NCBI GenBank assembly: GCA_039654915.1
Contig: CM077593.1
Location: 38,472,501-38,536,500, forward strand
Source of the DNA: Aquilaria yunnanensis
Taxonomy: Eukaryota > Streptophyta > Magnoliopsida > Malvales > Thymelaeaceae
Direction of reading: 5' to 3'
Length of the DNA: 64,000 nucleotides
The notes beneath the pieces are model-generated. The model did no database searches. It was given only the letters and a program-made list of their open reading frames with translations, and had not been told where the DNA came from. Shown piece after piece: positions 46,301 through 58,601 of this stretch. A program made the position numbers and the translations under genes. The stretch's first letter is position 1; each line of letters starts with the position of its first letter.

Positions 46301-48544
46301 GATTGACCTGGGACAAGCTCTATTGCTTCCATTTCTGTTTTGGTGAGATCTTCTTTTTTGCCTTTTCCTGGTGCCCTTGCCTCCATCGTTTACGCGAGGT
46401 TGCTTGCCGGAGCTTTTCGCGCTTTTACAAACACCTTTCCTACCTCGGCTTGGTCTATGAATACCTCTGCCTTCCAAGGATGGCGTTGTACGAGGATGGG
46501 ACGTTCACGACGATGAATGTCGCCATTGTGAATGCGTACAACTCAGCTGCTCCGTTCACCGAAGTCCCTTTCAACATCAACCGGAGGTCAATCCATCCGA
46601 GGACGGGGAGTTCGGATGGCCCAACCCCAAAAGCGGGCAAGGTGACAGGCTTCAGTTCGCTGCTGGAGATGCCCAAGCTCGGCAGCAGGTGTAAGAATAG
46701 GTCGTCAGCATTTGAGCCATCATCAAGCAACACTCTTTCGACGTCCCAGCCCCCTACTCTCGCCATAATCAGTAGCGGATGGTGGAACCACCTTTGCGAG
46801 CCAGCTTCTTTGGTGGATTTTGATACTCCATGACTGCAATTTCTCTGGCTTTCTGCTTTCTTTCCGAGGATGGGAGCCCCGTGGTGATGGTTTAGATAAC
46901 CGCTGCTGGAGGTGGAGGGCGCTTTCTTGGACTTTTATTTCTCTGCCTGTCGGAGTCATAGTCCTCATCTTCGGCCCTTTCTTCCTCCATATTTCTGCCT
47001 TTCGGGGATGGCAACCTCAGGTATTTCCGAAGTTGGCCATTTTTTATCAGCGACTCTATGTACTTCTTCAGCTGGAAGCAGTCTTCGGTGTCATGACCGT
47101 GGTCGCGATGAAACTGGCAGAACTTCTTTGCATTCTTCTTATTATCGGCGGTCATGGCCCTTGGTCGCCGAATCTGCGTCCCTTGCCTTTCCAGCGCCAT
47201 GAGAATGTTGGTCTGTGAAGTGCTCAATGGTGTGAAACTTTGAGGTTTCTTCCCTCGCATCCTCCGAGGTCGTCCTGTGTATTCGGTAGGATGCCGAGCT
47301 TGTTGACTGGACTCTTCGGGGCGGTGGTGATCTGACCTCGGCCCAGCCATTCTTAGTTCTTCGGCGGTCATGTGCTGTTCTGATCTTCAGTAAAATTCTC
47401 CGAGGGTCTCCGGGGGGTCCTTTGAAAACTCGTAGAACAGCTGTGAGTCTCGCCGAAGGCCTCGTGTCATGGCAAGAATGCGGATTTCGGGGCTGAAGTC
47501 TGGGAAACTTAGAGCTTCCCTGTTGAATCTTTCGACATAGTCTCGGATGGTTTCTCCATTCCTCTGCTCTATGTCGAACATCTGCACAGGCATCTTCACC
47601 GTAGGTCTGCTCCCAATTAATTGGTGTGTGAAGGCCGTGGACAACTCCTGGAACTCAGTGATGGTTCCTGAAGGTAAGGAATTGTACCACGCCGTGGCTG
47701 GCCCTGTGAGGGTGACTTCGAAGCACTTGCACATGGTAGCGTCGTCAGCACCGTGTATTATCATGCTGCGTCTGTACTTCATCAAATGGGCCTGTGGATC
47801 AGTACGGCCATCATAGATCTCCAACCGAGGTACTCTGAAGTCACCTGGCATGGCTGCCTCAACAACGGCCTGAATAAATGGCGAGTCATCTTCGCAGCAT
47901 GTTCCCGAGAGTCTGGCCCAAACGGGTTTTCTGGCCACTTGTTTCTCCACTCTGTCCAGCCGTGCTAGTATCCTCTCCATCAGCACTGTGGCGCTAGGGC
48001 CTTCTTCAGGGAATGGAGATCACCGGCGCCTCTTCGGGGAGCGAGTTCGGCGCTGACGGGACAAGGACCTCGGCTCAGGCGACGAACTGCTTCGCTGCGA
48101 AACTCTCGGCCGCTTGGACCCGGTTTGTCCCACAGGCCGTTTCCCGAGGGCTATATCTTCTGTGGATGATTCTTCGCGAGGGTCTCCACTCCCCGAACTG
48201 CGATGTGTAGACTTGGGGCTTTTCTCCCGAAGGCGTGTCGTTGAGTGGGGTCTCTCGGCCTGTGCTTGCTGTGGCCACCTTCGGTCGATCTGCTGGGTCA
48301 TTTCAGACACGACCGAACGCTGAAAGTCCCTCAAGAAGCTCATGGTGATTACCAGAGGGCGGTCTTCCTCAGGCGCAGAAGTCCCTAGGAGTGTTTGCTC
48401 AGCAGCCGGTTGTATCTCGGGCGCGAACGGGGACTTCGGGAGCCCCTTGTCCTTAGAACGCCGAGTCTCAACGACGGCGATCTCAGAGCGGGTTCCCACA
48501 GACGGCGCCAAATGATGGCCAAGGGCCTCATCGTTTATAGTCAT
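43367..48544 (-). pseudogene. gag-pol: Gag-pol of element C, with deletions
   Basis: The ATG at 48544 is inside the LTR. Gag is mostly open, with TGA at 48020-48022 (CGA in F), a TGA near 47395 and TAA at 46892-46894, the last shared with F. A deletion near 46780 removes residues before the protease. LLDDGSNADDLF survives at about 46720-46750. Further losses lie near 46470 and 46050-46150, the latter removing the first conserved block of reverse transcriptase. LYVDDMIIKS (near 45800-45825), RNase H, integrase zinc region and integrase core follow with frameshifts, and a segment of the second RNase H is missing near 44870. It cannot encode a working polyprotein. Confidence 0.87.
48495..48512 (-). 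promoter_or_regulatory. Primer-binding site of element C
   Basis: TTTGGCGCCGTCTGTGGG on the minus strand directly after the 5' LTR, intact although pol is decayed. Confidence 0.85.
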
Positions 48545-49382
48545 GGTGACTGGTAGGGAGACTTCTGGGAGGAAGAACGCCTGGTGGAATGGATAGCTCG
48601 AAGGAGAGTGCCTGAAAGTTCAGAAACAAAGGGTTAGGAGGCCCCCGGAGTGTTTTTCCGGGGGGGGAGCCTCCGACGCCCAAGTCAGTGGTGGCTGAGA
48701 AAAGGCAGAGGAAATAGCACAAAGGGCTGAGGAGTCTCGCCTGGTAGTTTTCTCAGAGTGTGGGAGCAGTGTTTGGCCAAGCAACCAGCCTCTTGCCAAG
48801 TATTAATTCCTGGTATTTATAGGAGCGCCTAGCCCGTTCAGATCACGACACGTGTTCGGTCGGATGTTCCCTGAGTTTCTGGGCGTAGGAGACAGATAAC
48901 TGGTAGCAGATTGTCCTGTGCCACGTGTTGAGATGGGCCATGATGTGATTCTGATGGCGTCCGTATGTCAGGGCGCCTATTCAGGCGACTTTATGACGCC
49001 TGCGAAAAGACGTGTCAGAGGCTTCCTTAAATGCTTCCATAAATGCTCCTGCGGTACTCTCGAGGTCCCTAGGTGAGGTCGTCCTTTAGTTCGGACAGAG
49101 CCTCTTCGGGAAACAACCCTCAGTTCGGGGGTTCCCAGTTTCAGGGAGTTCTGCCTTCGGGGATATCATGTTCGGCTCGCTATGTCTGGTGCCGCTTTTC
49201 CGAAGGCGATCCGTTCACAACCTTGGGGGGCCGAGTAGTGTTTCCTGGCGTGCCGGGCTCGGAGCTCTTCGGCTATCTCCCGAGGTGCCTGATCGCACCT
49301 TTTCTCGGGTAGCGCCAGCTTCTTCTGGCCATCATTGTGGCAGGGAGTTCGGCCAGATAGAGGCGATAGCGTTTAGCTATCA
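48513..49382 (-). repeat. 5' LTR of element C
   Basis: 870 bp. It carries the GC-rich leader hairpin (near 48640-48680), the TATA box and CACGTG box of the family, and the gag ATG. Most of its differences from the 3' LTR are C/T or G/A transitions. Confidence 0.92.
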
Positions 49383-49387
49383 CTTAC

Positions 49388-50771
49388 CAAAGCACCCAGA
49401 AGTGAAGGCAACTCCGGAACCGAGGAGCACCCTTGGAACCCAGAATGTCGGAAAGCTTGGGATGAGCTTAAAAGCTACGTAACCCGTCTGCCAACACTTC
49501 GGCAATCGCGGGAAGGAGAACCTCTCATCCTCTACCTCGCCGTCACTGAAAAAGCTGTGACTTTAGTGCTAGTGAAAGAAGAGGGTGGGAGGCAGTGGCC
49601 AGTATATTATGTAAGCAAGTCCCTGCATGGCGCCGAGGTCAGATACCCATTACTCCAAAGAGCCATCTATGCCTTAGTGCTCACGGGTAGAAGACTACGG
49701 CCCTACTTTCAAGGACATGCCATCATCATCCAAAGCAACCTACCTCTACGTGACATAATGAAAATGGTCGACCATTCGAGAAGGCTGTCAAAATGGTGTA
49801 TCGAGCTCGGAGAGTATGACATCAGTTATGCGCAAGAAGAGCAATAAAGGCTCAAGCATTGGCATACTTCATTGTCAAAATTCCAGGAATTGAGGACACT
49901 GAAGTCACCTCAGAAGATCTAATATGGATTGAACTAGAGTGGAAGCTCTTCGTCGATGGAGCCTCAAGCACCGAACACCAAGGCGCTGACGTGGTTCTTC
50001 GGGGGCCCGAAGGCATGGAAGCCACCAAAGCCATCAAATTTGGTTTTGATGTCACCAATAACATCGCCGAATATGAAGCCCTCATACCAGGACTAAAACT
50101 GGCCAGAAGAGTCAGTGTAAAGAACCTTAAGGCCCACAGCGACTCACAGCTAGTAGTCCGGAAAATGAAAGGAGATTACGCTGCAAAGGATCCAACCTTG
50201 GAAAAATACCATGACCTCGTCAAGAAGCTCATTAAAGAGTTTGACTCGGTACAAATAGATAATGTGCCTCGAAGAGATAACACCCAAGCCGATACCTTGG
50301 CCAAATCCAAGGAACCCACCGAGGTGCTAAAACAACCTAGCACGGAGTTAATGTGCATGGCAACCTCAGAAGAAGGATGGCAAGATTCCATCAAAAAATA
50401 CCTGGCAAATTCGGTACTCCCTGAAAACCCTACCGAGGCCGAAAAGGTGTGAAAGCTCTCCGGGAGATACTTCCACATCGGGGATGAACTATATAGACAA
50501 GGGTATGCAAGTCCCTTGCAGAGGCCCATAAGTGAAAAGGATGTTAGAAAAGTCCTCGAAGAAGTTCATGAGGGGGCCTGTGGTTCCCACATAGGAACAG
50601 ACGCCCTCGCCGGAGTGATAGTTCGCCAAGGTTACTTCTTGCCTACCCTGAGGAAGGATGCAAGACAATTTGTCCGAAAATGTGACAAGTGCCAAAGACA
50701 CGCCGATGTCCAGAGGGTACCATTGGAGTTAATAACCTCGGCTAATTATACTTGTCCCTTTGCAGTATGGG
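49388..50771 (+). pseudogene. pol: G pol: RNase H domains and integrase start
   Basis: Resumes after element C with CRKAWDELKSYVTRLPTLRQ and YYVSKSLHGAEVRYPLLQRA (RNase H). After a frameshift near 49845 it continues with the archaeal-type RNase H (LFVDGASSTEHQGADVVLRG; NNIAEYEALIPGLKLAR; AHSDSQLVV; VPRRDNTQAD). TGA near 50450 is followed by the integrase zinc region (HEGACGSHIGTDALAG; CDKCQRHADVQRVP) up to CPFAVWGI. There it is cut at GCATT by a Copia solo LTR; the next codons (DLVGPLP) are at 52195. Confidence 0.85.
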
Positions 50772-50776
50772 GCATT

Positions 50777-52189
50777 TGTTGGGTTTCGGGAGCCAAACAG
50801 CGCAGCGGAATTTAACCAAAACCCTCCAGGATCCAAGTGAAACGGGGTAAACCGGGTGTTCGAAAATTTCATACCTAATTTTCGGTTGAGATCTCTCACT
50901 CAACTGTAGAGTCGAATCACAAAACCTGAACAGTTGACGTGTTCAGGCTCTCTATGCTATCCACACGAGCCTCTCGGGATCACCACGCTTCCACCACGTC
51001 CCGGCAGATGCGTTTCTCTTGCGCTCGTAGTGCTAGCTTGCGTCCTCCAAGGAATTGCAAGAGAAGAGTGTGGCTGTCCTTTTGGGAAGCTAGGGCAAGG
51101 AGACTTGCGAATTTCTCACTTAAAAGTTGTATTTATAGTGAGACTCAACTTCCAGGCCTTATGGGTTTCAAAGCCCTAATCCAATTAGGATTTAATTTCG
51201 GGCTTAATAATGGCTCAACTCCTTGGCCCATTATTAATACGAAATTAAAGTGAAACCATAACCCAAATAATTAGCCCATGCACTCTAATGATCCAAATAG
51301 CTCTACGTGTGCGACCCAATAGGCTCTTGCCATGTTGGCAATGATCATAAATCACATTTATGATCATAAGCAATGAGCGGTGTCTAGCAACACATCATTG
51401 CTACCCAAGTGACAAGATTGTCGGTGAATTGACTAAACCTTTATGATCATCACCGATATATGCCATTGTCCCTTTGTCCAAGATATCAAGACTAAGCACG
51501 AGACATGGAATGTGTCACTCTCGTATAGCCCAATCTTTGGTTTCTTGATTACCGAGTAGACCAACTTAAACTGATGACATTGATATCATATATCAACTCA
51601 TCAGAGCATGGCCATGCATTTTCTAAGTCTCACTCTATCAAGGGGCCCAAAGATATCACTCCCGTTACATAGGAGGGACAAATCCCATCTTGATCATACA
51701 AATCCCTCCGCATGATATGTGACATACCCAATGACCTCCTTCAAGTTCACTCAGTTACGAGCAACAAAGGAAAGTATCAAAGTATGTGACTCACATGTAG
51801 GGAACCTTGATGATCTTAGGTCGAAGGACTACATATACCATGATCACTATGAGAATCACTTATGACACTCATATAACGATCCATGAAGTGTTCTCATGGT
51901 GGGTCGGTCCAGTACACAAGTTCTCCAACTTGTACCCATATGTAGACTACATGTCTCATATTAGTCTCCACATATGCTAGTCATTATGTATTATTGCAAC
52001 CCGCTCCACAATAATACTAGACTAGGGACATTTAAGAATATCATTATTCTAGGGTTACAATTATGTTTATTACGTTACGCAGAAACAAAACAAACATAAT
52101 TGCTGGATTAATGCCTCAATAAAATATCATGACTCAATGTGTAAAAATACAATCATCTCATGATTGGCTTTTTGGGCACAATACTAACA
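50777..52189 (-). repeat. Copia solo LTR in G integrase
   Basis: 1,413 bp, TGTTGGGTTTCGGG...AATACTAACA, flanked by perfect GCATT copies (50772-50776 and 52190-52194). Removing it rejoins WGI to DLVGPLP in frame. It is the same family as the LTRs at 3163-10384 and 57192. No internal sequence, so a product of LTR-LTR recombination. Confidence 0.92.
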
Positions 52190-52194
52190 GCATT

Positions 52195-52925
52195 GACCTC
52201 GTCGGGCCACTCCCGATTGCACCTGGAGGAGTGAAGTTCTGCGTGATTGCAATGGATTACTTCACTAAATGGGTCAAGGCAGAGCCCCTGCCAATAATTT
52301 CGGCGAAGGGCATACAAAAATTCATTTGGAAGAATATCATATGCCGATTTGGCATACCGAGGATAATAGTGGCTGACAATGGTACCCAGTTTACTGATAA
52401 GGGGTTTCTAGAATTCATGGCTAGCCTCGGCATAAAATTACATTTCACCTTGGTAGCTCATCCTCAGAGAAATGGACAAGTAGAGGTATCTAACAGAACC
52501 ATAAAAGATGGCCTGAAAAAAAAGTTTGGGGGAGGCAAAGGGAAAATGGCCATGGGAACTTTCTAGTGTGCTATGGAGCTACCGGACAACATCCTGAAGA
52601 GCCACAGGTGAGACGCCTTTTTCGCTCATCTTCGGCACAGAGGCCATTATCCCCATTGAGGTAGTCCAACCATCGGTCAGGGTACAAGTGTTCAACGAAG
52701 GAGGGAATGACCTCGAATTGAGAACTAAGCTTGATCTAATTGACAAACATAGAGAAGTGGCCAAGCTCAGGAAAAAAGCCTTCCAGCAAAGAGTGGCTAT
52801 GGCCACAAACTTACGCGTTAGGAAAAAAGGAATAAAAAAGGGAGACCTCGTTCTTCAGAAGGCTGAGATTGAACCTCAAAGACTGTCTCACGGAGTACTT
52901 TGACCAAACTGGGAAGGACCTTATC
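52195..52925 (+). pseudogene. pol: G pol: integrase core and C-terminal part
   Basis: DLVGPLPIAPGGVKFCVIAM, VADNGTQFTDKGFLEFM and NGQVEVSNRTIKDGL give the D, D and E of the integrase core. The frame is lost after GKMAMGTF (stop 52564-52566) and again, then resumes as VFNEGGNDLELRTKLDLIDK. It ends at NWEGPYL, where chromovirus J is inserted (TTATC at 52921-52925). The remaining roughly 30 codons, the polypurine tract, aORF and 3' LTR of G must lie beyond J, outside the window. Confidence 0.85.
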
Positions 52926-55469
52926 TGTTAGGTCCATCTTCTAAGTGCTTGGCTCAGGCCAAAGAAATAGGGAAAAACACCTTGGAAATAGGGAAGGACT
53001 GTGAAAACAAAGTACAGTGGTATATGTGCTAAGTTGGGGACTTTCGAGTCCTAAATGCGCAAAGAAAATGGTCGTGGGAAGATTGCAAGAAAATAAAGTG
53101 GGAGGACTAAAATGCACATTAAACTAGTGGTGCTAATGAAACTACAACTTTAGAGTGGGAATTTTTGGCCATGCAAAGTTATATGGTGACTAGTGGAATA
53201 CTAGGCCAACTTTGGTAGATTTTAATGATGACTAGTCAAATCATGTTCCCCACTAAGGAATTAAGGCATCATTGCCTTGGTTTACCAAGTTAGTACTAGT
53301 TATAGTATTCGGCCGAAACCTACATGGACTAATGGTCATTTTAAACACTTGTGGTTAGTGCTTGGCATTGTGAGCCATGAAGTGACACAAGTGTCGAAAT
53401 GAAGCCATGAGGAGGTGAGGGCTTATTGGTGCCATGGAAGATTGGTGAGGCCGAAAACTAGCTTATTGCACTTTGATCACATGCGGCTTAATACCGGGCA
53501 TGCATGGTTCCTCTTAAACTATTTGCTTTCATTTCAGGTTTCCTTCTCCAAGGCCGAGAGCTAGCTTGTTGTGTTCTAGAGCTTCCACCAAAAAAGGGTT
53601 TTGGGCTAGAGCACCAAGAAGGCAAATTGGAGCTTGGGTGAAGGATTCAAGCTTGGAGTCTTTGATTTCGGCACTAGGTAACTCAAGATTGAGCTTGGTT
53701 GTGAAGAAACAATGGAGGTCGAGGCATTTCAAGCTTGGGTTTGAGGTAACTCTTTGTGTTTTCCTTGAATACATGGTATAGATTCCATGAACAAGGGGTA
53801 TTGATGCCTAATTGATGATATGTTAGGCCAATTATTGAGGAAAACATTTTAGACTCAAGCTAAATCGAGACTACACAAGCTCATATTAAGGTAGGGTTCA
53901 CTAAACTACTTGATTGCTTGGTAGTATACCATGATTCATGTGTTTAAAGTAACTAAGTGATGGTTAAATATGCTAAATGACCTTAGTTACTTGATGGGCT
54001 ATTGAAATTGATTCGGTTGTGATTGTTGATTAGCTAATTGACTATGGGCATGTGTTAGAAATCCTAGTAAATGAGGCCAACTTGCTAGGCATTTCGGAGC
54101 TCTAGTGGATTTGGACCTTATGTTGGAGTTTGATGTGTAAATGTGCACAAGGACACATGCTATGGTATTTGGCCGAATGGTCATTGTGGTGTGTGTGTGT
54201 GTTCTTTGTGTGCTTGAGTGATTCTTTGTGCTTGCTAACCATTTACTTGCTATTATGGTTTATATGTCTCGGGCATGCTAGTATGTATATATATTTATTG
54301 TGGTTTTCTTGTCTTTGTGTCTTATTTTTACAGGGTATATTGAGCAAATGGAGGTTAAGCCTTGAGTTATACACTCGGCTTAACTACATAAACTTTATAA
54401 TGAGTTGGTATTGGTAGTGAACTCTACTGAGTATTAGTACTCATTGCCCATACTTTGATTTTTCAGGAAACGATATTCGGCCTGAATAGTGTAGCTTAAG
54501 TTTTGCTATTGTGTTGTGCTAGCTTTGCTTGTGAAATAAGGTATGTGCCAATGTGTGCTTGGCTTGATTAACTTGTACATTACAAGTCTTTATTGGAGTT
54601 GGTCGAGACTTATGTCCTGAGTTGTGTAGGATTGTAGAGTGGGACTTGTCTAGGTGGGCAGCATGGATATGTGGACACTTGCTCTAATAATAGTTTTCAC
54701 CTTTATGACCATGAACATGGCCATAGGTTTGGTACTGCAGTGTGTCCTGCTTTATGGCATACTAAAGGTGTTGTTTGAGAGGTGATGGCCTCGATTCTAA
54801 TATAACTTGGCATGAAACACTTTGGAATCATGGCATGAAGCCATGTACGTGTACTAGGTAGACTACTTTTGTATGTACATATATGTAGTCTCGGATGTTG
54901 CCTAGTTTTTGTGGTACATAGAGTACCTTAGTAGGCCAAGTTATGTTTGCACTCATGTTATGGTTTTGGACTTGTAAATGATGAATGATTATGAGCTTAT
55001 GTATGGCTTGTTACGAATGTGAAGCATATTATCTTATGAACCTCCTTTGTACCTATTATGGCCGAATGTACCTGTGCACTCAAACATGAGTTTTCAAAAT
55101 CAAATGATACCTTGGGCTTCTTGGTTGCCATTCTAAAAACAACTCACTTGATTGCACACATCCTAAGCACTTAATTTCATTGAGGGTTGCCTTGCTTGTA
55201 ATGCAAGTTACCTATTACAGCCTTGCTTGTCTTGCAAGTTACTATTTTGGGCTCTACTTCTGCTGCAAGTAATTGATTGGATTCTTTTCATAAGCCTTCT
55301 GGGCCACCTCCTAGGTTAAATACCTTAAGAAAATAAGACTTAAGGATTAGTTACATTGGTTGGCCGAATTGAAAGTTCTAATAACACTCCCTAATAACAC
55401 TCCAGGATAACCTTAGTTGGGTGAATGTAGTGTAGAGTGTTTGGGCCAGGGCCTGTGTGAGTTGTGACA
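52926..55469 (+). repeat. 5' LTR of chromovirus J
   Basis: 2,544 bp beginning TGTTAGGTCC and ending GTTGTGACA, followed after 9 bp by a primer site. It is AT-rich with no coding sequence. A short GT repeat is at about 54188-54202 and a TATATATATTTA stretch near 54285. The length is usual for the Tekay clade. Confidence 0.8.
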
Positions 55470-55478
55470 GGCTTTGTT

Positions 55479-55495
55479 TGGTATCAGGGCTTGAG
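55479..55495 (+). promoter_or_regulatory. Primer-binding site of J
   Basis: TGGTATCAGGGCTTGAG follows the LTR. It matches the initiator-methionine tRNA-type site TGGTATCAGAGC with one change. The interval 55496-55708 is leader without clear features. Confidence 0.75.
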
Positions 55496-55708
55496 TTTTA
55501 GAATGGCAAAGCATTAGCCTAGACAGTGTCCCACATAGGTCTAACTTGTAGAAGACTTGTATTATTGGATATATGTGAATATCTGGAATTGAAGTTCAGG
55601 ATTAGAACAAGAGGCAGGGATAGAAACTCCCTCAGGCAAGAAGGAGATACTACAACCCATTAGATAGAGGGGAAGCAGGAAAATGTGCCTGAAACACAGG
55701 CAGAGGAT

Positions 55709-57121
55709 ATGGAACATAATTTGGCCGAGGAGCGAAATGCCAGGTTACAAGTACCTGGACCTAGCAGGGACAGACATGAGAGAATGGAGTTGTTGATGTA
55801 GTCACTACATGCTACTGTGGCTCAACTGGTGCTGGGAATGCAAGCCTTGGCTAGAGGCCAAGCCCAATACCAGGGGGATTCAGAGCCAATTGAGACAGAG
55901 GGAAGAAGGAGGAGAAGAATGCCTGGCAAAGAGCCAGTGGGATATGATCAGTCTAGTAAAGCTAGAGGAAACCAAGAAGAAGAGGAAGCAGATGAAGAAA
56001 GGAGGCATCCCAGGGGTAGGAGACTGAGGTCAAAAGTTAGACAAGAACCCAAGACAGAGGAGGAAGATGAGGACAGCCCAGACATTGAAGAGAAGGATGC
56101 TTATATATACTCTAGGGGGACTGAACCCTCTACTGAGGAGACTACAGCAAGGGACAGATCATCCAGGGATGGAACCAGAGGCCTGGAAGGGAGAAGAGAG
56201 AGTCCTAGGAGAGGAGGACTCAAAGAGGGCCAGCTAGAAGGGTTCCTGGCATTGAAACCACCAATCTTCAGAGGAGGATGTGACGCAGATGAGGCAGAGT
56301 TCTGGGTATACCAAGTGGAGAAAATATTTTAAAGAATGGAGGTCACATCTACTCAGAAGGTACTGCTAGCCACCTTCAGGCTAGAGGGTAATGCTGAGCT
56401 CTGGTGGAGGGTAGTACAAAGAAACTACCAAGAAAGAAATCAGATGAGGCCCCCAGCTAGGAGGAGATCTATGAGATGGGCAGATTTCCTCCAGGTCTTT
56501 CACCAGCAATATGTGTGGTAAGCCTAGAAAGACCAGAAGCAGGTGGAGTTTGATCAGCTGGAGCAAGGGGACCTCAGTGTACTAGAGTATGAGAGTGTGT
56601 TTAATAACCTGATCAGATATGCCCCTCAGTATGAAGGACAAGAAGAGTTGAGAACCAAGAGGTTTATCAGGGGACTAAGGCCTGAGTTGAGGCAGATTCT
56701 CAGGGCAGTGGGAGCTAGGGACTACTACTCTGTTACGCAAAGTGCCCTGGCATTGGAACAGGAGTTCCAGGAACAATCCAGGAGTGGGCCTGAAAGTGGA
56801 AGTAGAACCCAGAAAGGCCATCATCCAAAGAGGCCGAGAGAAGAGAAGGACCCAAGTGGAGGTAGGAAGGGAAATAAGAAAGAAAGAGGATCCCAACCAC
56901 AGCAGTATGGTCCTCAGTGCCATACTTGTGGAAAATTTCATGGTAATAAGCGATGCTTCAAAACTTCCACGGGATGTCATAAGTGTGGAGCACCAGATCA
57001 CTGGGTCAGAGATTGCCCAAAGAGAGGTGAAGAAAATAGGAAGTTGCTGGGAAATTTTAATCCCAGGGGACCTAGAGGACAGATCCTTATGCCCCAAATG
57101 AGGACCCTAGTGCCAGCCTAG
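55709..57121 (+). pseudogene. gag: Chromovirus J gag with zinc knuckles
   Basis: One frame from an ATG at 55709 with stops near 55799, at 56330-56332 and at 56519-56521, plus a nearby second stop. Domains: a charged N-terminal linker, then Retrotrans_gag (PPIFRGGCDADEAEFWVYQV; AELWWRV; FLQVFHQQYV; EYESVFNNLIRYAPQY; IRGLRPELRQILRAV). A basic stretch follows, then two CCHC-type knuckles: CHTCGKFHGNKRC (slightly off consensus) and CHKCGAPDHWVRDC (canonical C-x2-C-x4-H-x4-C). The single canonical knuckle and overall layout fit Tekay/Del chromoviruses. Downstream sequence to 57191 has no further domain. Confidence 0.85.
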
Positions 57122-57191
57122 GGAGAGAGGCCTGCACCCAGAGTACCTCAAGAGCAAAGAAGACTTGGTGAACCTCCAGGAAGGGTATTTC

Positions 57192-58601
57192 TGTTAGTGT
57201 TGTGCCCAAAAGCCAATCATGAGATGATTGTATTTTTTGCACATTGAGTCATGATATTTTATTAAGGCATTAATCCAGCAATTATGTTTGTTGTTTTGTT
57301 TCTGCGTAACTTAACAAACATAATTGTAACCCTAGAATGATGATATTGTTAAACATCCCTAGTCTAGTATTATTGTGGAGCGGGTCGCAATAATACATAA
57401 TGACTAGCATATGTGGAGACTAATATGAGATACGTAGTCTACATATGGGTACAAGTTGGAGAACTTGTGTACTGGACCGACCCACAATGAGAACACTACA
57501 TGGATCATTATATGAGTGTCATAAGTGATTCTCATAGTGATCATGGTATATGTAGTCCTTCGACCTAAGATCATCAAGGTTCCCTACATATTAGTCACAT
57601 ACTTTGATACTTTCCTTTGTTGCTCGTAACTGAGTGAAATTGAAGGAGGTCATTGGGTATGTCACATATCATGCGGAGGGATTTGTATGATCAAGATTTG
57701 TCCCTCCTATGTAACGGGAGTGATATCTTCAGGCCCCTTTATAGAGTGAGACTTAGAAAATGCATGGCCATGCTCGGATGAGTTGATATACGATATCAAT
57801 GTCATCAACTTAAGTTACTCTACTCGGTAATCAAGAAACCAAAGATTGGGCTATATGAGAGTGACACATTCCATGTCTCGTGCTTAGTCGTGATATCTTG
57901 GACAAAGGGACAATGGCATATATCGGTGATGATCATAAAGGTTTAGTCGAATCATCGACAATCTTGTCACTTGGGTACCAATTATGTGTTGCTAGACACT
58001 GCTCATTGCTTATGATCATAAATGTGTTTTGTGATCATTGCCAACGTGATAAGAGCCTATTGGGTCGCACACATAGAGCTATTTGGATCATTAGAGTGCA
58101 TGGGCTAATTATTTGGGCTATGGTTTCACTTTAATTTTGTATTAATAATGGGCCCAATAGTTGAGCCATTATTAAGCCCAAAATTAAAGCCTAATTGGAT
58201 TAGGGCTTTGAAACCCATTAGGCCTTGAAGTTGAGTCTCACTATAAATACAAGTTTTAGTGAGAAATTTGCAGGTCTCCTTGCCCTAGTTTCCCAAAAGG
58301 ACAGCCGCACTCTTCTCTTGCAATTCCTTGGAGGACGCAAGCTAGCACTGCCAGCGCAAGAGAAACACATCTGCTGGACGTGGTGGAAGCGTGGTGATCC
58401 CGAGAGGCTCGTGTGGATACCATAGAGAGCTTTAACACATCAACTGTTTAGGTTTTGTGATTCGACTCTACAGTTGAGCGAGAGATCTCAACCGAAAATT
58501 AGGTATGAAAAATTTTGAACACCTGGTTTACCCCGTTTCACTTGGATCCTAAAGGGTTTCGGTTAAATTCCGCTGCACTGTTTGACTCCCGAAACCCATC
58601 A
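57192..58601 (+). repeat. 5' LTR of Copia element E
   Basis: 1,410 bp, TGTTAGTGTTGTGCC...GAAACCCATCA. It is an uninterrupted reference for the copies at 3163-10384 and 50777-52189. The TATA box CTATAAATAC at about 58241-58250 sits inside an inverted repeat (CTCACTA before, TAGTGAG after). The region GTGTTGCTAGACA...CACACATA (near 57987-58076) is the 90-bp segment that became the spacer of the tandem array. Confidence 0.9.

Larger units (their letters stand above)
38651..49382 (-). mobile_element. Tat-like Ty3/gypsy element C, complete ends, decayed pol
   Basis: 10,732 bp on the minus strand: 5' LTR 48513-49382, primer site 48495-48512, gag-pol 48544-43367, hairpin array 42833-43240, plus-strand aORF 40297-42697, 3' LTR 38651-39521. 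A perfect CTTAC duplication lies at 38646-38650 and 49383-49387; removing C rejoins the G frame. The LTRs differ at roughly 22 positions plus one indel by eye (about 97% identity), yet pol has several deletions. Confidence 0.92.
2085..52925 (+). mobile_element. Host Tat-like Ty3/gypsy element G, heavily interrupted
   Basis: This is the oldest recognisable whole element and it carries most of the others. The 5' LTR is 2085-2960, the primer site follows, and gag-pol can be read in order through five islands: 2929-3162, 10390-11031, 22418-23308, 37111-38650, 49388-50771, then 52195-52925. The islands are separated by insertions, each with its own target-site duplication. The upstream flank is CCCCC (2080-2084); the 3' end is beyond the window, so the duplication cannot be confirmed. 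G carries many more stops and frameshifts than A, B or C, consistent with greater age. It is inserted in the antisense gene of K, an element of the same superfamily. Confidence 0.85.
52926..57191 (+). mobile_element. Tekay/Del-like chromovirus J, 5' part
   Basis: 5' LTR 52926-55469, primer site near 55479, then gag up to the Copia insertion at 57192. The 5' flank is TTATC. Protease, reverse transcriptase and integrase are not in the window; they would continue to the right of element E. Confidence 0.82.

Noticed and set aside
54188..54202. GT microsatellite
   Set aside because: Only about seven repeats inside the J LTR; too short to be notable.
52926..55469. Possible host intergenic DNA or gene between G and the chromovirus gag
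   Set aside because: It has TG...CA ends, sits exactly at a break in the G integrase frame, and is followed by a methionine-tRNA-type primer site and gag, so it is the LTR of J.
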